Shown piece after piece: positions 1 through 6,824 of a stretch of DNA of 10,961 bases. This DNA is from an uncultured bacterium (GTDB taxonomy: Bacteria > Verrucomicrobiota > Kiritimatiellia > RFP12 > UBA1067). The translations under genes and the position numbers were made by a program. Where the stretch lies: positions 1 through 10,961 of the forward strand of contig CACZAK010000139.1 in NCBI GenBank assembly GCA_902779075.1. Reading direction: 5' to 3'. The stretch's first letter is position 1, and each line of letters starts with the position of its first letter. The notes under the pieces were generated by a model, which made no database searches, had not been told where the DNA came from, and was given only the letters and a program-made list of their open reading frames with translations.

Positions 1-1263
1 GCAGACGCTCGGCGGATAGATGTTGTAGAGGATATTGTTGATCGATGTGAAATCAGAATCCGCGTCCGTAAGGTCGGGGGGATTGTACCAGGCGTTGTCG
101 TCTCCAGTCCATCCGAAATTGAAATGTACATAAAGCGTTCCACTGTTGTAGCCGTAGCCATCCGCGACAATCGCATGGCCGGGAACGGACACGCCGCACG
201 GACTCTTCAAGTCGAGGCTGGGCAGAATCGCCCGCTTGATTTCGTCCAAGCTGCATCCGTCCTTTTTAATTATCAGTGCGGCGTTCTTGTATTGGAACTG
301 GTCAACGAGGCGGGTAGCAAACAGGCTATAGTGCGCACCACTGCCATCACTTGCATAATCCATGTGTACGCTCCGCCCGACGTCAAGCGTCAGTTTGCCG
401 ATCGCCTTTTTCTGGGCAGTGGACGTGAGCCATGAGACAGTCCCCGGCATGTTGTCCCAGTCGTATGTACCGCCAAACGTCTTGACATCATCGTTCCAGG
501 CCGTGTAGGAGCCACCGACACTTGTCTGATATCCGCTCATGTTCCAATAGATGTTGGTAGCCCCTACTGTGCCATAATAATCCTTTATTTTTGTGATGGA
601 CGCAGTGGGATATTTCCAGTAGCGCATGATCTGCGCACCGGCGGTTGCGACGCAGCCGCAGACATATCCACGGGGAGTATATTGGTTCTCGCCGTGTCCG
701 CTCTGCCCCCATTTCGTCTCCATGAGCGCTTTCACGCGCACGTCGTTGATGGAATCGAGCTTCGTGCCCTGAAGCCTCGCCCCACCCTTGGCGCTTGCCG
801 CCCCGCGCAGCCGAGCCCACTTGGCGGCCTTGTCACTAAGAGCGGCCGCCGCGAGCCGACGGCCGCCGCTAGAAGTGCTAGAAGCGCTAGAAGTACTAGC
901 CTCCTCCATTGCCGCCACGTCGATGTTGAGCATCACCATCAGGGGATTCTGAGTCGCGTTCGTGTTCCACGTGCTGTCCTTGGAGTAAGCGAGAATCGGC
1001 TCGATTTCGGTGTCGCCCGAAGTGACCACGAAACCGCCACCCTGGAGATTCACCACGTAGTACTTGCCTTTGCCGTCTTTCGCGTCATACGTCAGTACGC
1101 TTTCCGGCTCGGCGGTGATCTCCTCGCCAAGCGCCTCCCGCAGGTTGATCCACCCCCGTGCCGCATCTTTGGCGACATCGGACGAAACCTCCTCGCCCAG
1201 CGCCAATGAGAGCCAGAGGGCCGACATTGAAATGGCGATAGCTGCTTTTACCGTTTTTTTCAT
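1..1263 (-). CDS. Secreted C10 (streptopain-like) cysteine protease, 3' end outside the window
   Basis: This is the first 421 codons of a gene that leaves the window at position 1 without a stop. Reading back from ATG 1263-1261, residues 1-23 form a signal peptide (KK then a hydrophobic stretch, likely cut near LALG/EE). Residues 30-118 are a C10 propeptide/Spi-type inhibitor domain (GGGFVVTSGDT, EPILAYSKD). A Ser/Thr/Ala linker (122-143) follows, then the peptidase domain (about 168-419). The catalytic Cys is C204 in VCGCVATAGAQIMRYW and the catalytic His is H363 in VPGHAIVADGYG; the C-terminal HFNFGWTG motif of the family is present. C10 enzymes are exported as zymogens and matured by removal of the propeptide. 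AGGAG lies 7 nt before the ATG. The gene follows a longer paralog by 68 bp and is probably cotranscribed with it. By analogy with that paralog, more C-terminal domains may lie beyond the edge. The assignment is firm; the substrate is unknown. Confidence 0.9.
   Translation of the reverse strand, partial: MKKTVKAAIAISMSALWLSLALGEEVSSDVAKDAARGWINLREALGEEITAEPESVLTYDAKDGKGKYYVVNLQGGGFVVTSGDTEIEPILAYSKDSTWNTNATQNPLMVMLNIDVAAMEEASTSSASSTSSGGRRLAAAALSDKAAKWARLRGAASAKGGARLQGTKLDSINDVRVKALMETKWGQSGHGENQYTPRGYVCGCVATAGAQIMRYWKYPTASITKIKDYYGTVGATNIYWNMSGYQTSVGGSYTAWNDDVKTFGGTYDWDNMPGTVSWLTSTAQKKAIGKLTLDVGRSVHMDYASDGSGAHYSLFATRLVDQFQYKNAALIIKKDGCSLDEIKRAILPSLDLKSPCGVSVPGHAIVADGYGYNSGTLYVHFNFGWTGDDNAWYNPPDLTDADSDFTSINNILYNIYPPSVC
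868..899. repeat. 9-bp tandem repeat coding a Ser/Thr linker in the partial protease
   Basis: Three adjacent 9-bp units (GCTAGAAGT, GCTAGAAGC, GCTAGAAGT on the plus strand) plus a partial ACTAG. Read on the minus strand they encode residues 122-132, a Ser/Thr/Ala string, in the linker between propeptide and protease domain. The unit is a multiple of three, so copy-number change would keep the frame. Beside it (841-870) is a GC-rich block with CGGCCGCCGC at 843-852 and again at 860-869, which encodes the Arg/Leu/Ala-rich part of the same linker. Confidence 0.8.
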
Positions 1264-1270
1264 TTTCCTT

Positions 1271-1275
1271 CTCCT
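1271..1275 (-). promoter_or_regulatory. Ribosome binding site of the second C10 protease gene
   Basis: AGGAG on the minus strand, 7 nt before ATG 1263-1261. It supports this start over internal ATGs. It lies at the edge of a purine-rich run created by the CTCTGCG-type repeat array just upstream. Confidence 0.75.
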
Positions 1276-1285
1276 GTTTTCTTTT

Positions 1286-1322
1286 CTCTGCGTTCTCTGT
1301 CTCTCTGCGCCTCTGCGTGAGA
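1286..1322. repeat. Degenerate CTCTGCG tandem array in the intergenic leader
   Basis: Four imperfect 8- to 12-bp units follow one another on the plus strand: CTCTGCGTT, CTCTGTCT, CTCTGCGC and CTCTGCGTGAGA. On the minus, transcribed, strand this gives a purine-rich leader of CGCAGAG units directly before the AGGAG and ATG of the downstream protease gene. The array fills over half of the 68-bp gap between the two protease genes. Similar CTCTGCG-type strings occur in gaps between genes of several unrelated bacteria; that is from memory and was not checked. Confidence 0.65.
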
Positions 1323-1331
1323 TTTGCTGCC

Positions 1332-4300
1332 CTACTCAATCACGGCCTTGTAGAACTTGATGGCGCCCTTGTCGATGATGAACGTCGCCTCTTCCCCGTC
1401 GCGGAAATGCAAGTCGTTGTCGTTCAGCTCGTAATTCTGTATCTGGGTGTTGATCCCCGACACGTTCGCGCCGCCGTAGACCTTGAGCGTTCCGTTGATC
1501 GGCGCCGCCTTCGCACCGTCCATCACCGCGAAGTTGCGCACGAGCTTCACCTTCACGGTGATGTCGTCGTCTCCAACCGCTATATCGGTGATCTTAAACG
1601 AGCCCCAGCCATCTACGCTGTAACTGGCGTTCATGATGTTCTCGTTGAGCAGATACGCCCTGGCGAACTGGTCGGATGTAAGGGTCTTGACCATCGCCGC
1701 AACGGCCGCATGGTCTCCGCGCTTGTTCAGCCATTCGGCCTGGTTGGCGGTGAGCGTAGTAGTTCCGTCGGAAACGGTCACGACCTCATCGGTCACGAAC
1801 ACGACAACCTTGTTCGTGTAGCTGCCGTAGATAGACGAGACCGATCCCTCGCCGACGTAGCCGATCGACCGCACGTAAGGCGTATCGCCCGCGAACGCGA
1901 ACGGGAAAATGGCGTTTTCACCTGATGCGAGCGGCTTGAAGTCTGTGCCGTTCTTCACCGCTACGGTGTACGTTCTGTTCGTTACGTCCAGTTCAAACTT
2001 GACAGTATAGTCGTGATTGACCTCAGCCGTGATCCCTTCCGCTGTCGTGTCGAGCCACACGGTTCCGTTTTCATTTGTCGTGTAGACCTGGAAGCAGGCG
2101 TTCGTGCCGATGCGCACAGCCGCCTTCACGCCGTCGTAGTCCTGATGATCCTCCGCCACGCTGTTGAACGTCGCCGTCGTCTCGATGATGACGTTGCGCG
2201 CATCGGACGGATTGTCGGTCGTGAACTCGTTCCGCTCGTCGATCGCCACCTTGTGGTTGACGTACTCGACGGCGTTGGACCAGAGTCCCGTCGCTTCCTT
2301 GTAGTCCTCGTTCTCGAATATCCAGTACGCGGCGCGGTTCTCTGGCGTATCCTCGTAGCTGGCAGGATTGTCGCCGCTGGTCGGCCCGAAGAACTGCTTC
2401 AAGTAGTAGTCAATCGTGAACACCTCGCTCGGACGGTAACCGTCGGCGTATGCAATGGCCTTAATGGTACCTGTGCTGTTGTCTCTATCAAACACAAACG
2501 ACCCGTCGTAGACGAAACTGGACGTCGTGGGCGTCGTTCCATTCGTCGTATAGTAGATCGTCGCACCGTCAATTCCGCTTGCGAGGCTGACGCTGCCCGA
2601 ACGATAGTTTGAAGTATAAGAGCCACTCGCCTCCGCCTGCGGCGCGAGGGTGTAGGTTGCGGACGCAGTGCCACTCGCGAATGTCCCGCCTGTGAACGTG
2701 ACAAACGCCTTGGCTTTGATGGTAGTCGTGCCATTCAGCGAGATCGCGCCCGTGTACTGCGCGCTGCTCGCCGTCGGTTCGCTGCCGTTCGTCGTGTAGC
2801 GGATTGTCGCGCCCGCAGTCTCGCAGGAGAGCGTGACTTGCTGCGGGATGTTGAAGAATGTCATCGCGGCTGGCGAGAACGCAGGTGTCGCGACCGTGCC
2901 GGCAAGGGTAAACGTTTGGGTGAAAGTTTCGCTGTCGCGGTAGCCGCTCTTGAAAGCTTTGGCCTTAATCGTCGTCGTGCCGGTTATGGTGATCTGACCC
3001 GTGTACGCCGTGCTGGAAGAGGTTGGTTCGCTGCCGTTCGTCGTGTAGCGGATCGTCGCACCGGACGTCGTACACTGGAGCGTGACGGAATGGGAGTTCG
3101 CGAAGAACGTCGTCGCCGTGGGCGATGTCGGCGTGGCAACAATTTCAACAAGCGTGAACGTCTGTGTGAACGTCTCGCTTTCGATATAGGCGTCCGCGAA
3201 GGCGGCGGCCTTGATCGTCGTCGTGCCGGTGATGGTGAACGGCCCCGTGTACGCCGTACTGGACTTCGTCGGCTCGCTGCCGTCCGTCGTGTAGCGGATC
3301 GTCACTCCGGACGTTGCGCACTGGAGCGTGATGGAGTTGGGGGTCGTGTAGAACGTCGTCGCCGTGGGCGATGTGGGCGTCGCGGCGCGGGTGGTCGCCA
3401 CGGTGACGTTCTCAACCGTCAGGTTCGCCGCGTTGACCATGCCGTTGTACACGGCGAGCTTCGCGCCGGCGGCGGAACTCGTCACCTTGGCGTTCAAGCT
3501 GTCGCCGGCGATGGCGTTGACCCTCAGCTCGTGTCCGTTGAGGTCGATCGTCGCGCCGCTGTCAACCGCGACGTCGCCAAGCGCGCGCCAGTCACAGTCG
3601 GAAGAGAGCTTGACGGTCTGCGTGCCGGAACCGAACGTGAAGTGCTCTGGCGAGAACGCGTATTCGCCCGCCCCGTTGATCTTGATCGTGAGGGGCGTGA
3701 CGAAATGGTGGTTGCTTTCGAGGATGCGTCCGCCGTAGCCGCCGCCGGTGTCGCCCACGATGAGGCGGAACCTGTGCCAGCCTTCCTTGACATCGATGTT
3801 GGCGTATGCCTGCTGGCAAGACAAGCCGAAGATCGCCCACTCGTCGTCGACCATGAACGCCATGTAGTCGTCCACGAATCCATGCAGGCCCCAGTTGCCG
3901 GCCTGCGCACGGGAGACGTAGAACCAGCCGTCGTAGCGGAACTGCTTGTTCAAAAGGCCGCTCGGATAGTTCATGCCGGGGTTGGGGATGATGCCGTTGT
4001 GGAGGTTGTCCACGCTGCCCTCGCCCTGAAGGGCGTAGTCGCCCATCGCCGCATCCTTGAACGCTCGGTTCCCGCTATTGCCCGCTGCCTTGCTGCCCCA
4101 GTACGTCGTCGTGCCGTCGTTGCCGAACTGCACCTTGCGCCAGTTGGGCGTGTAGCCGGAGGGAATGGTGAACGCGGTGTTGCCGCCGGGGATGATGACG
4201 GTCGTGTTCGCGTCGGGAAGCGCATCGGAGATGGTGCTGCCGTTCTGGTCGAGGCAGGTCCAGTTGGCGGAGTTCGCAAGCGCGGCGGCGGTCGGCGCGG

Positions 4301-6710
4301 TGGTTCCGCCCTTCCATGTCGCCTTCATGACGCGGGTGATCTCCGGAGGCGGCATGATTTCGTCCGGGCCGGCGTTCGCGTTCGCGGAAAGCTGCACGTC
4401 GCTCAGGATGCCGTTCCAGATGCGCACCTCGTCGTATTCCGCGCAGGCGTCGCTGTCTGCAGTGTAGAAGGAGTGTCCGAGATAGAGGACGGGGTTGGAA
4501 ATCGACTGGATTCCGTTCGGGATGGTCATCGTCCCCGATTTCTGCAGCACGCCCGTCGCGGCGTCGCGGCGCATCCACCTGACGAACGTCGTGCCGTCGC
4601 GCTGGCGCTCGAACGTGGCGGAGATGTGGAACTGCCGTCCGAGCTTGTACGGCGCCATCGTGGTGTCCGTCGCGACTTCCGTCGTGTTTTTGGTGCCGGC
4701 GCGGTCGTTCGTGATGTCCGTGCCATACGACCACGTGAGGCAGAAGTAATGGGTGTTGTCCGCGCCGTAGTCGAAGACACGAGCCCAGTTGCGGGCTGCT
4801 GTCTGCGACGCCCAGATTTCAATCGTGGCGGCGTCGGTGTTCAGGAGATTGGTGCCGAGCTTGAGCGAACCCGAACCGTTGCCGCTGCCTGTCAGCTTCG
4901 CCTTGCCGTCGGCAATCGTGACGTTGGAGCCGACTTTCGTCGCGGTGGCACCGCCCTGTGAATCGTTGAGGTTGCCGTTGAAGCTCCAGCGGTGGGCGAG
5001 GGACGTGGAGACGAAATACGCGCCGCCGGCCGCGAGATCGAGGTCGAGTCCGTAGATGTTCTCGACGCTGCCGGAGTACGAGATGCCGCCCGCGCCCGCC
5101 GCGATGGACGTCAGACAGGACTTCACGCGCTGGACCACCCGCGTTGAGCTGCTGCCGCTCGTCGCGGTGATGGTGTACAGTCCGGCGGGGAGCATGAGCG
5201 CGTACTTGCCCGTGGAGGAGGCAGACGTCGCGGTGTACGACTTGCCCGTCTCGCGACACTCCGCCGTGACCGTCGCGCCGCCCACCCGGCTGCTACCGTT
5301 CTTGACGACGCCGCTCACGATGGTCAGGTCCGGGTCGCCTTTCGACGGCGGATAGACATTGTACATGACATCCTGAATAGAGGTAAATTTACTGTTTGCC
5401 GCAGAGAGGTCTGGCGGCGCGTACCAGCCGTCGCTGCTTCCGGTCCAGCCAAAGTTGAAATGGACATAGAGCGTGCCGCTCCCGTCGTAGCCGTAACCGT
5501 CGGCGACGATGGCATGGGCCGGGACCAGCGTCGGACAGGGGAGCCCCGCGTCAAGGCTTCCGAGCATGGCCGCACGGCTCGAGTCGTTCCACCCGCTCGT
5601 TATCTTCGAGTTGGCGTATGTGAACTGATCGACGATGCGGTGTCCGAAAACTGCACCCGGAGCGCCGCTCGCGCCGCTGTTGTTCTGGTTGTAGTTCATG
5701 AAGCACGTCATGCCGACGTCGCGGGTGAGCTTACCGATGGCGGCCTTGTAGTTGCTGTTGTCGGAAGACGACGGACTGAGCTTAATGTACGACCAATTGT
5801 ACGTGCCTCCGAAAGCGGGGTTCCATGCCGTTCGCGTCGTGGCGGATGCACTCGCATCATAGCCATTGACGTCCCATCCCTTCTGCGTACCGCTGTAGTT
5901 GCAGGAACCGTACCAGTTGGCAGTGGCAGAGATGGCGGCAGTAGGATATTGCCAGAACCTCATGGTCTGTCCGCCCATCGTGGCAACGCAGCCGCAAACG
6001 GCACCGCCGGGCGTGTAGTAGTTTTCGCCATGGCCCGACTGTCCCCATTTCGACTGCACGAGCTGATCGCAGCGCAGGTCGGCGGTGGGCTTGGATGCCT
6101 GGAGGCGCAGCCCGCCCTTGCCGCTCGCCGCCGCGCGCAGCCGTGCCCACTTGGATGAGTTGGCAACACTGGGAGAACGGGCATCCTGCCCGTTCACTGG
6201 GGCAACGGCCGTCTCGGCCGTTACCGCGGAGGAGGAGAGACGCATGCCGCCTCCAACGGGCGAGACGCCCGTTGTCCCAGTACTCGCCTCGTCAACGGGC
6301 GAGACGCCCTTTGTCCCAGTAAGTTCGGCCGTCGCCGCCGCCACGTCGATCTCAAGCATCGCCATGAGCGGGTTCTCGGCGGCGTTCGTATTCCACACGC
6401 CCTCCTTCGAGTAGGCGAGGATCGGCTCCATCGCCGTATCGCCGGAGGTCACGACGAAACCGCCGCCCGCGAGGTTCACGACATAGTATTTTCCATTGCC
6501 GTCCTTCGCCGTGTACGCGAGGACGTTCGTCGTGGGCTGCGCGGTGAATTCTGCGCCCAACGCCTCCTTCACGTTCACCCATCCGGCGACGGCGGTCATC
6601 GCCTCTTCGCCCGTCACCTCCTCCGCGCACAGCGGGAGGCTTGTGCTTGTCGCGACAGCAACCGCGAGGATTGCCGCCGTGTTGAGGAAACTACTGAATA
6701 CATTTTTCAT
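1332..6710 (-). CDS. 1792-aa secreted multidomain C10 (streptopain-like) cysteine protease
   Basis: Residues 1-29 are a signal peptide (cut likely after LPLCA). Residues 32-126 are a C10 propeptide/Spi-type domain (GGGFVVTSGDT, EPILAYSKE). Residues 127-187 are a repeat-filled linker. The peptidase domain spans about 205-455, with catalytic C241 in VCGCVATMGGQTM, H399 in VPAHAIVADGYG, and the HFNFGWTG motif at 417-424. There follow a carboxypeptidase-regulatory-like beta domain (459-530), a LamG/concanavalin-like domain (571-783, LAHRWSFNGNLND), a PA14-like region (about 915-1000, FVDDYMAFMVDDEW), four chitobiase/hexosaminidase-C-type repeats (1109-1440) and about 350 unrecognised residues ending FYKAVIE. 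The C10 domain alone is usually near 250 aa, so most of this protein is probably for binding carbohydrate or surfaces. There is no LPXTG, PEP-CTERM or barrel anchor. The active-site flanks differ from the usual GCVATA.AQIM and GGHA/GHA. Start: ATG with AGGGA 6 nt upstream. Substrate and location outside the cytoplasm are inference. Confidence 0.92.
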   Translation of the reverse strand: MKNVFSSFLNTAAILAVAVATSTSLPLCAEEVTGEEAMTAVAGWVNVKEALGAEFTAQPTTNVLAYTAKDGNGKYYVVNLAGGGFVVTSGDTAMEPILAYSKEGVWNTNAAENPLMAMLEIDVAAATAELTGTKGVSPVDEASTGTTGVSPVGGGMRLSSSAVTAETAVAPVNGQDARSPSVANSSKWARLRAAASGKGGLRLQASKPTADLRCDQLVQSKWGQSGHGENYYTPGGAVCGCVATMGGQTMRFWQYPTAAISATANWYGSCNYSGTQKGWDVNGYDASASATTRTAWNPAFGGTYNWSYIKLSPSSSDNSNYKAAIGKLTRDVGMTCFMNYNQNNSGASGAPGAVFGHRIVDQFTYANSKITSGWNDSSRAAMLGSLDAGLPCPTLVPAHAIVADGYGYDGSGTLYVHFNFGWTGSSDGWYAPPDLSAANSKFTSIQDVMYNVYPPSKGDPDLTIVSGVVKNGSSRVGGATVTAECRETGKSYTATSASSTGKYALMLPAGLYTITATSGSSSTRVVQRVKSCLTSIAAGAGGISYSGSVENIYGLDLDLAAGGAYFVSTSLAHRWSFNGNLNDSQGGATATKVGSNVTIADGKAKLTGSGNGSGSLKLGTNLLNTDAATIEIWASQTAARNWARVFDYGADNTHYFCLTWSYGTDITNDRAGTKNTTEVATDTTMAPYKLGRQFHISATFERQRDGTTFVRWMRRDAATGVLQKSGTMTIPNGIQSISNPVLYLGHSFYTADSDACAEYDEVRIWNGILSDVQLSANANAGPDEIMPPPEITRVMKATWKGGTTAPTAAALANSANWTCLDQNGSTISDALPDANTTVIIPGGNTAFTIPSGYTPNWRKVQFGNDGTTTYWGSKAAGNSGNRAFKDAAMGDYALQGEGSVDNLHNGIIPNPGMNYPSGLLNKQFRYDGWFYVSRAQAGNWGLHGFVDDYMAFMVDDEWAIFGLSCQQAYANIDVKEGWHRFRLIVGDTGGGYGGRILESNHHFVTPLTIKINGAGEYAFSPEHFTFGSGTQTVKLSSDCDWRALGDVAVDSGATIDLNGHELRVNAIAGDSLNAKVTSSAAGAKLAVYNGMVNAANLTVENVTVATTRAATPTSPTATTFYTTPNSITLQCATSGVTIRYTTDGSEPTKSSTAYTGPFTITGTTTIKAAAFADAYIESETFTQTFTLVEIVATPTSPTATTFFANSHSVTLQCTTSGATIRYTTNGSEPTSSSTAYTGQITITGTTTIKAKAFKSGYRDSETFTQTFTLAGTVATPAFSPAAMTFFNIPQQVTLSCETAGATIRYTTNGSEPTASSAQYTGAISLNGTTTIKAKAFVTFTGGTFASGTASATYTLAPQAEASGSYTSNYRSGSVSLASGIDGATIYYTTNGTTPTTSSFVYDGSFVFDRDNSTGTIKAIAYADGYRPSEVFTIDYYLKQFFGPTSGDNPASYEDTPENRAAYWIFENEDYKEATGLWSNAVEYVNHKVAIDERNEFTTDNPSDARNVIIETTATFNSVAEDHQDYDGVKAAVRIGTNACFQVYTTNENGTVWLDTTAEGITAEVNHDYTVKFELDVTNRTYTVAVKNGTDFKPLASGENAIFPFAFAGDTPYVRSIGYVGEGSVSSIYGSYTNKVVVFVTDEVVTVSDGTTTLTANQAEWLNKRGDHAAVAAMVKTLTSDQFARAYLLNENIMNASYSVDGWGSFKITDIAVGDDDITVKVKLVRNFAVMDGAKAAPINGTLKVYGGANVSGINTQIQNYELNDNDLHFRDGEEATFIIDKGAIKFYKAVIE
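2391..3386 (-). repeat. Four tandem chitobiase/hexosaminidase-C-type repeats within the long protease
   Basis: Residues 1109-1440 hold four tandem units at about 3386-3141, 3140-2895, 2894-2637 and 2636-2391. The first two are exactly 82 aa (246 bp) each, begin ATPTSPTATTF and end ETFTQTFTL. They are about three-quarters identical in protein. The third is 86 aa and the fourth is the most diverged (IYYTTNGTTPT). Each carries the signature ATIRYTTNGSEPT...YTG...GTTTIKA of the chitobiase/beta-hexosaminidase C-terminal domain family, an Ig-like beta module used as a spacer or for carbohydrate contact. The strongest DNA similarity is in the IRYTTNGSEPT core, suggesting growth by unit duplication. 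Confidence 0.85.
6175..6195. repeat. Palindrome 1 of the coding repeat cluster
   Basis: A perfect hairpin: arms GAACGGGCA and TGCCCGTTC with a 3-nt loop. On the minus strand it is translated in frame as part of VNGQDARSPS in the propeptide-protease linker of the long C10 enzyme. Confidence 0.8.
6204..6222. repeat. Palindrome 2 of the coding repeat cluster
   Basis: A perfect hairpin: arms AACGGCCG and CGGCCGTT with loop TCT. It is translated in frame as part of TAETAVAPV, 8 bp from palindrome 1. The layout (about 8-bp arms, 3-nt loop) matches its neighbours although the arm sequence differs. Confidence 0.75.
6254..6313. repeat. Palindromes 3 and 4, duplicated in direct orientation with 39-bp period
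   Basis: Palindrome 3 (6254-6274) has perfect arms CAACGGGCG and CGCCCGTTG around AGA. Palindrome 4 (6293-6313) is the same with one arm mismatch (CGCCCTTTG). The similarity continues past both hairpins through TCCCAGTA, and the start-to-start distance is 39 bp (13 codons), so this is an in-frame duplication. They encode TGTTGVSPV and TGTKGVSPV of the linker. Confidence 0.82.
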
Positions 6711-6716
6711 GTTGTG

Positions 6717-6721
6717 TCCCT
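6717..6721 (-). promoter_or_regulatory. Ribosome binding site of the long C10 protease
   Basis: AGGGA on the minus strand with 6 nt to ATG 6710-6708. It is a modest match but the only one, and the codons that follow give a normal signal peptide (MKN then a hydrophobic core). Confidence 0.55.
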
Positions 6722-6742
6722 TTTATGGCTAGGATTTAAACT

Positions 6743-6772
6743 ATTCTACCATTTCCCCCTCCGTGTTAGCAA
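6743..6772 (-). promoter_or_regulatory. Candidate sigma70-type promoter of the protease pair
   Basis: Minus strand: -35 TTGCTA (6772-6767), 18-nt spacer, -10 TAGAAT (6748-6743). The -10 ends 32 nt before the ATG of the long protease, leaving a leader of about 25 nt. It sits in the 114-bp gap after the ATPase/nuclease stop, the only sizeable gap upstream of the protease pair, so it probably drives both protease genes. Confidence 0.4.
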
Positions 6773-6816
6773 GGCTAATGTAAGCGGAAGTGGATTTTAA
6801 TCATCGTGGGAGGGGG
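6755..6816. repeat. 8-bp inverted repeat flanking the protease promoter region
   Basis: CCCCCTCC at 6755-6762 and its exact complement GGAGGGGG at 6809-6816 are separated by 46 nt. One arm lies in the -10/-35 spacer of the candidate promoter and the other just after the stop of the upstream gene. The long loop and absent T-run argue against an ordinary intrinsic terminator. It may be chance. Confidence 0.35.
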
Positions 6817-6824
6817 AGCTTTCG

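Noticed and set aside
25..29. Lipoprotein signal in the long protease (LPLC, residues 25-28)
   Set aside because: Leu before the Cys does not fit a lipobox, which needs Gly, Ala or Ser at that place; cleavage after the following Ala by signal peptidase I is more likely. Positions given here are residue numbers of that protein.
1264..1331. Promoter or terminator between the two protease genes
   Set aside because: The gap is largely the CTCTGCG array and ribosome binding site; no paired -35/-10 or hairpin with T-run is visible.
2838..4961. A 707-codon open frame on the plus strand, opposite the long protease
   Set aside because: Its product is dominated by Arg, Val, Gly and Ala with no recognisable motif, while the opposite strand has clear domains throughout. 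It is a shadow of strong GC codon bias.
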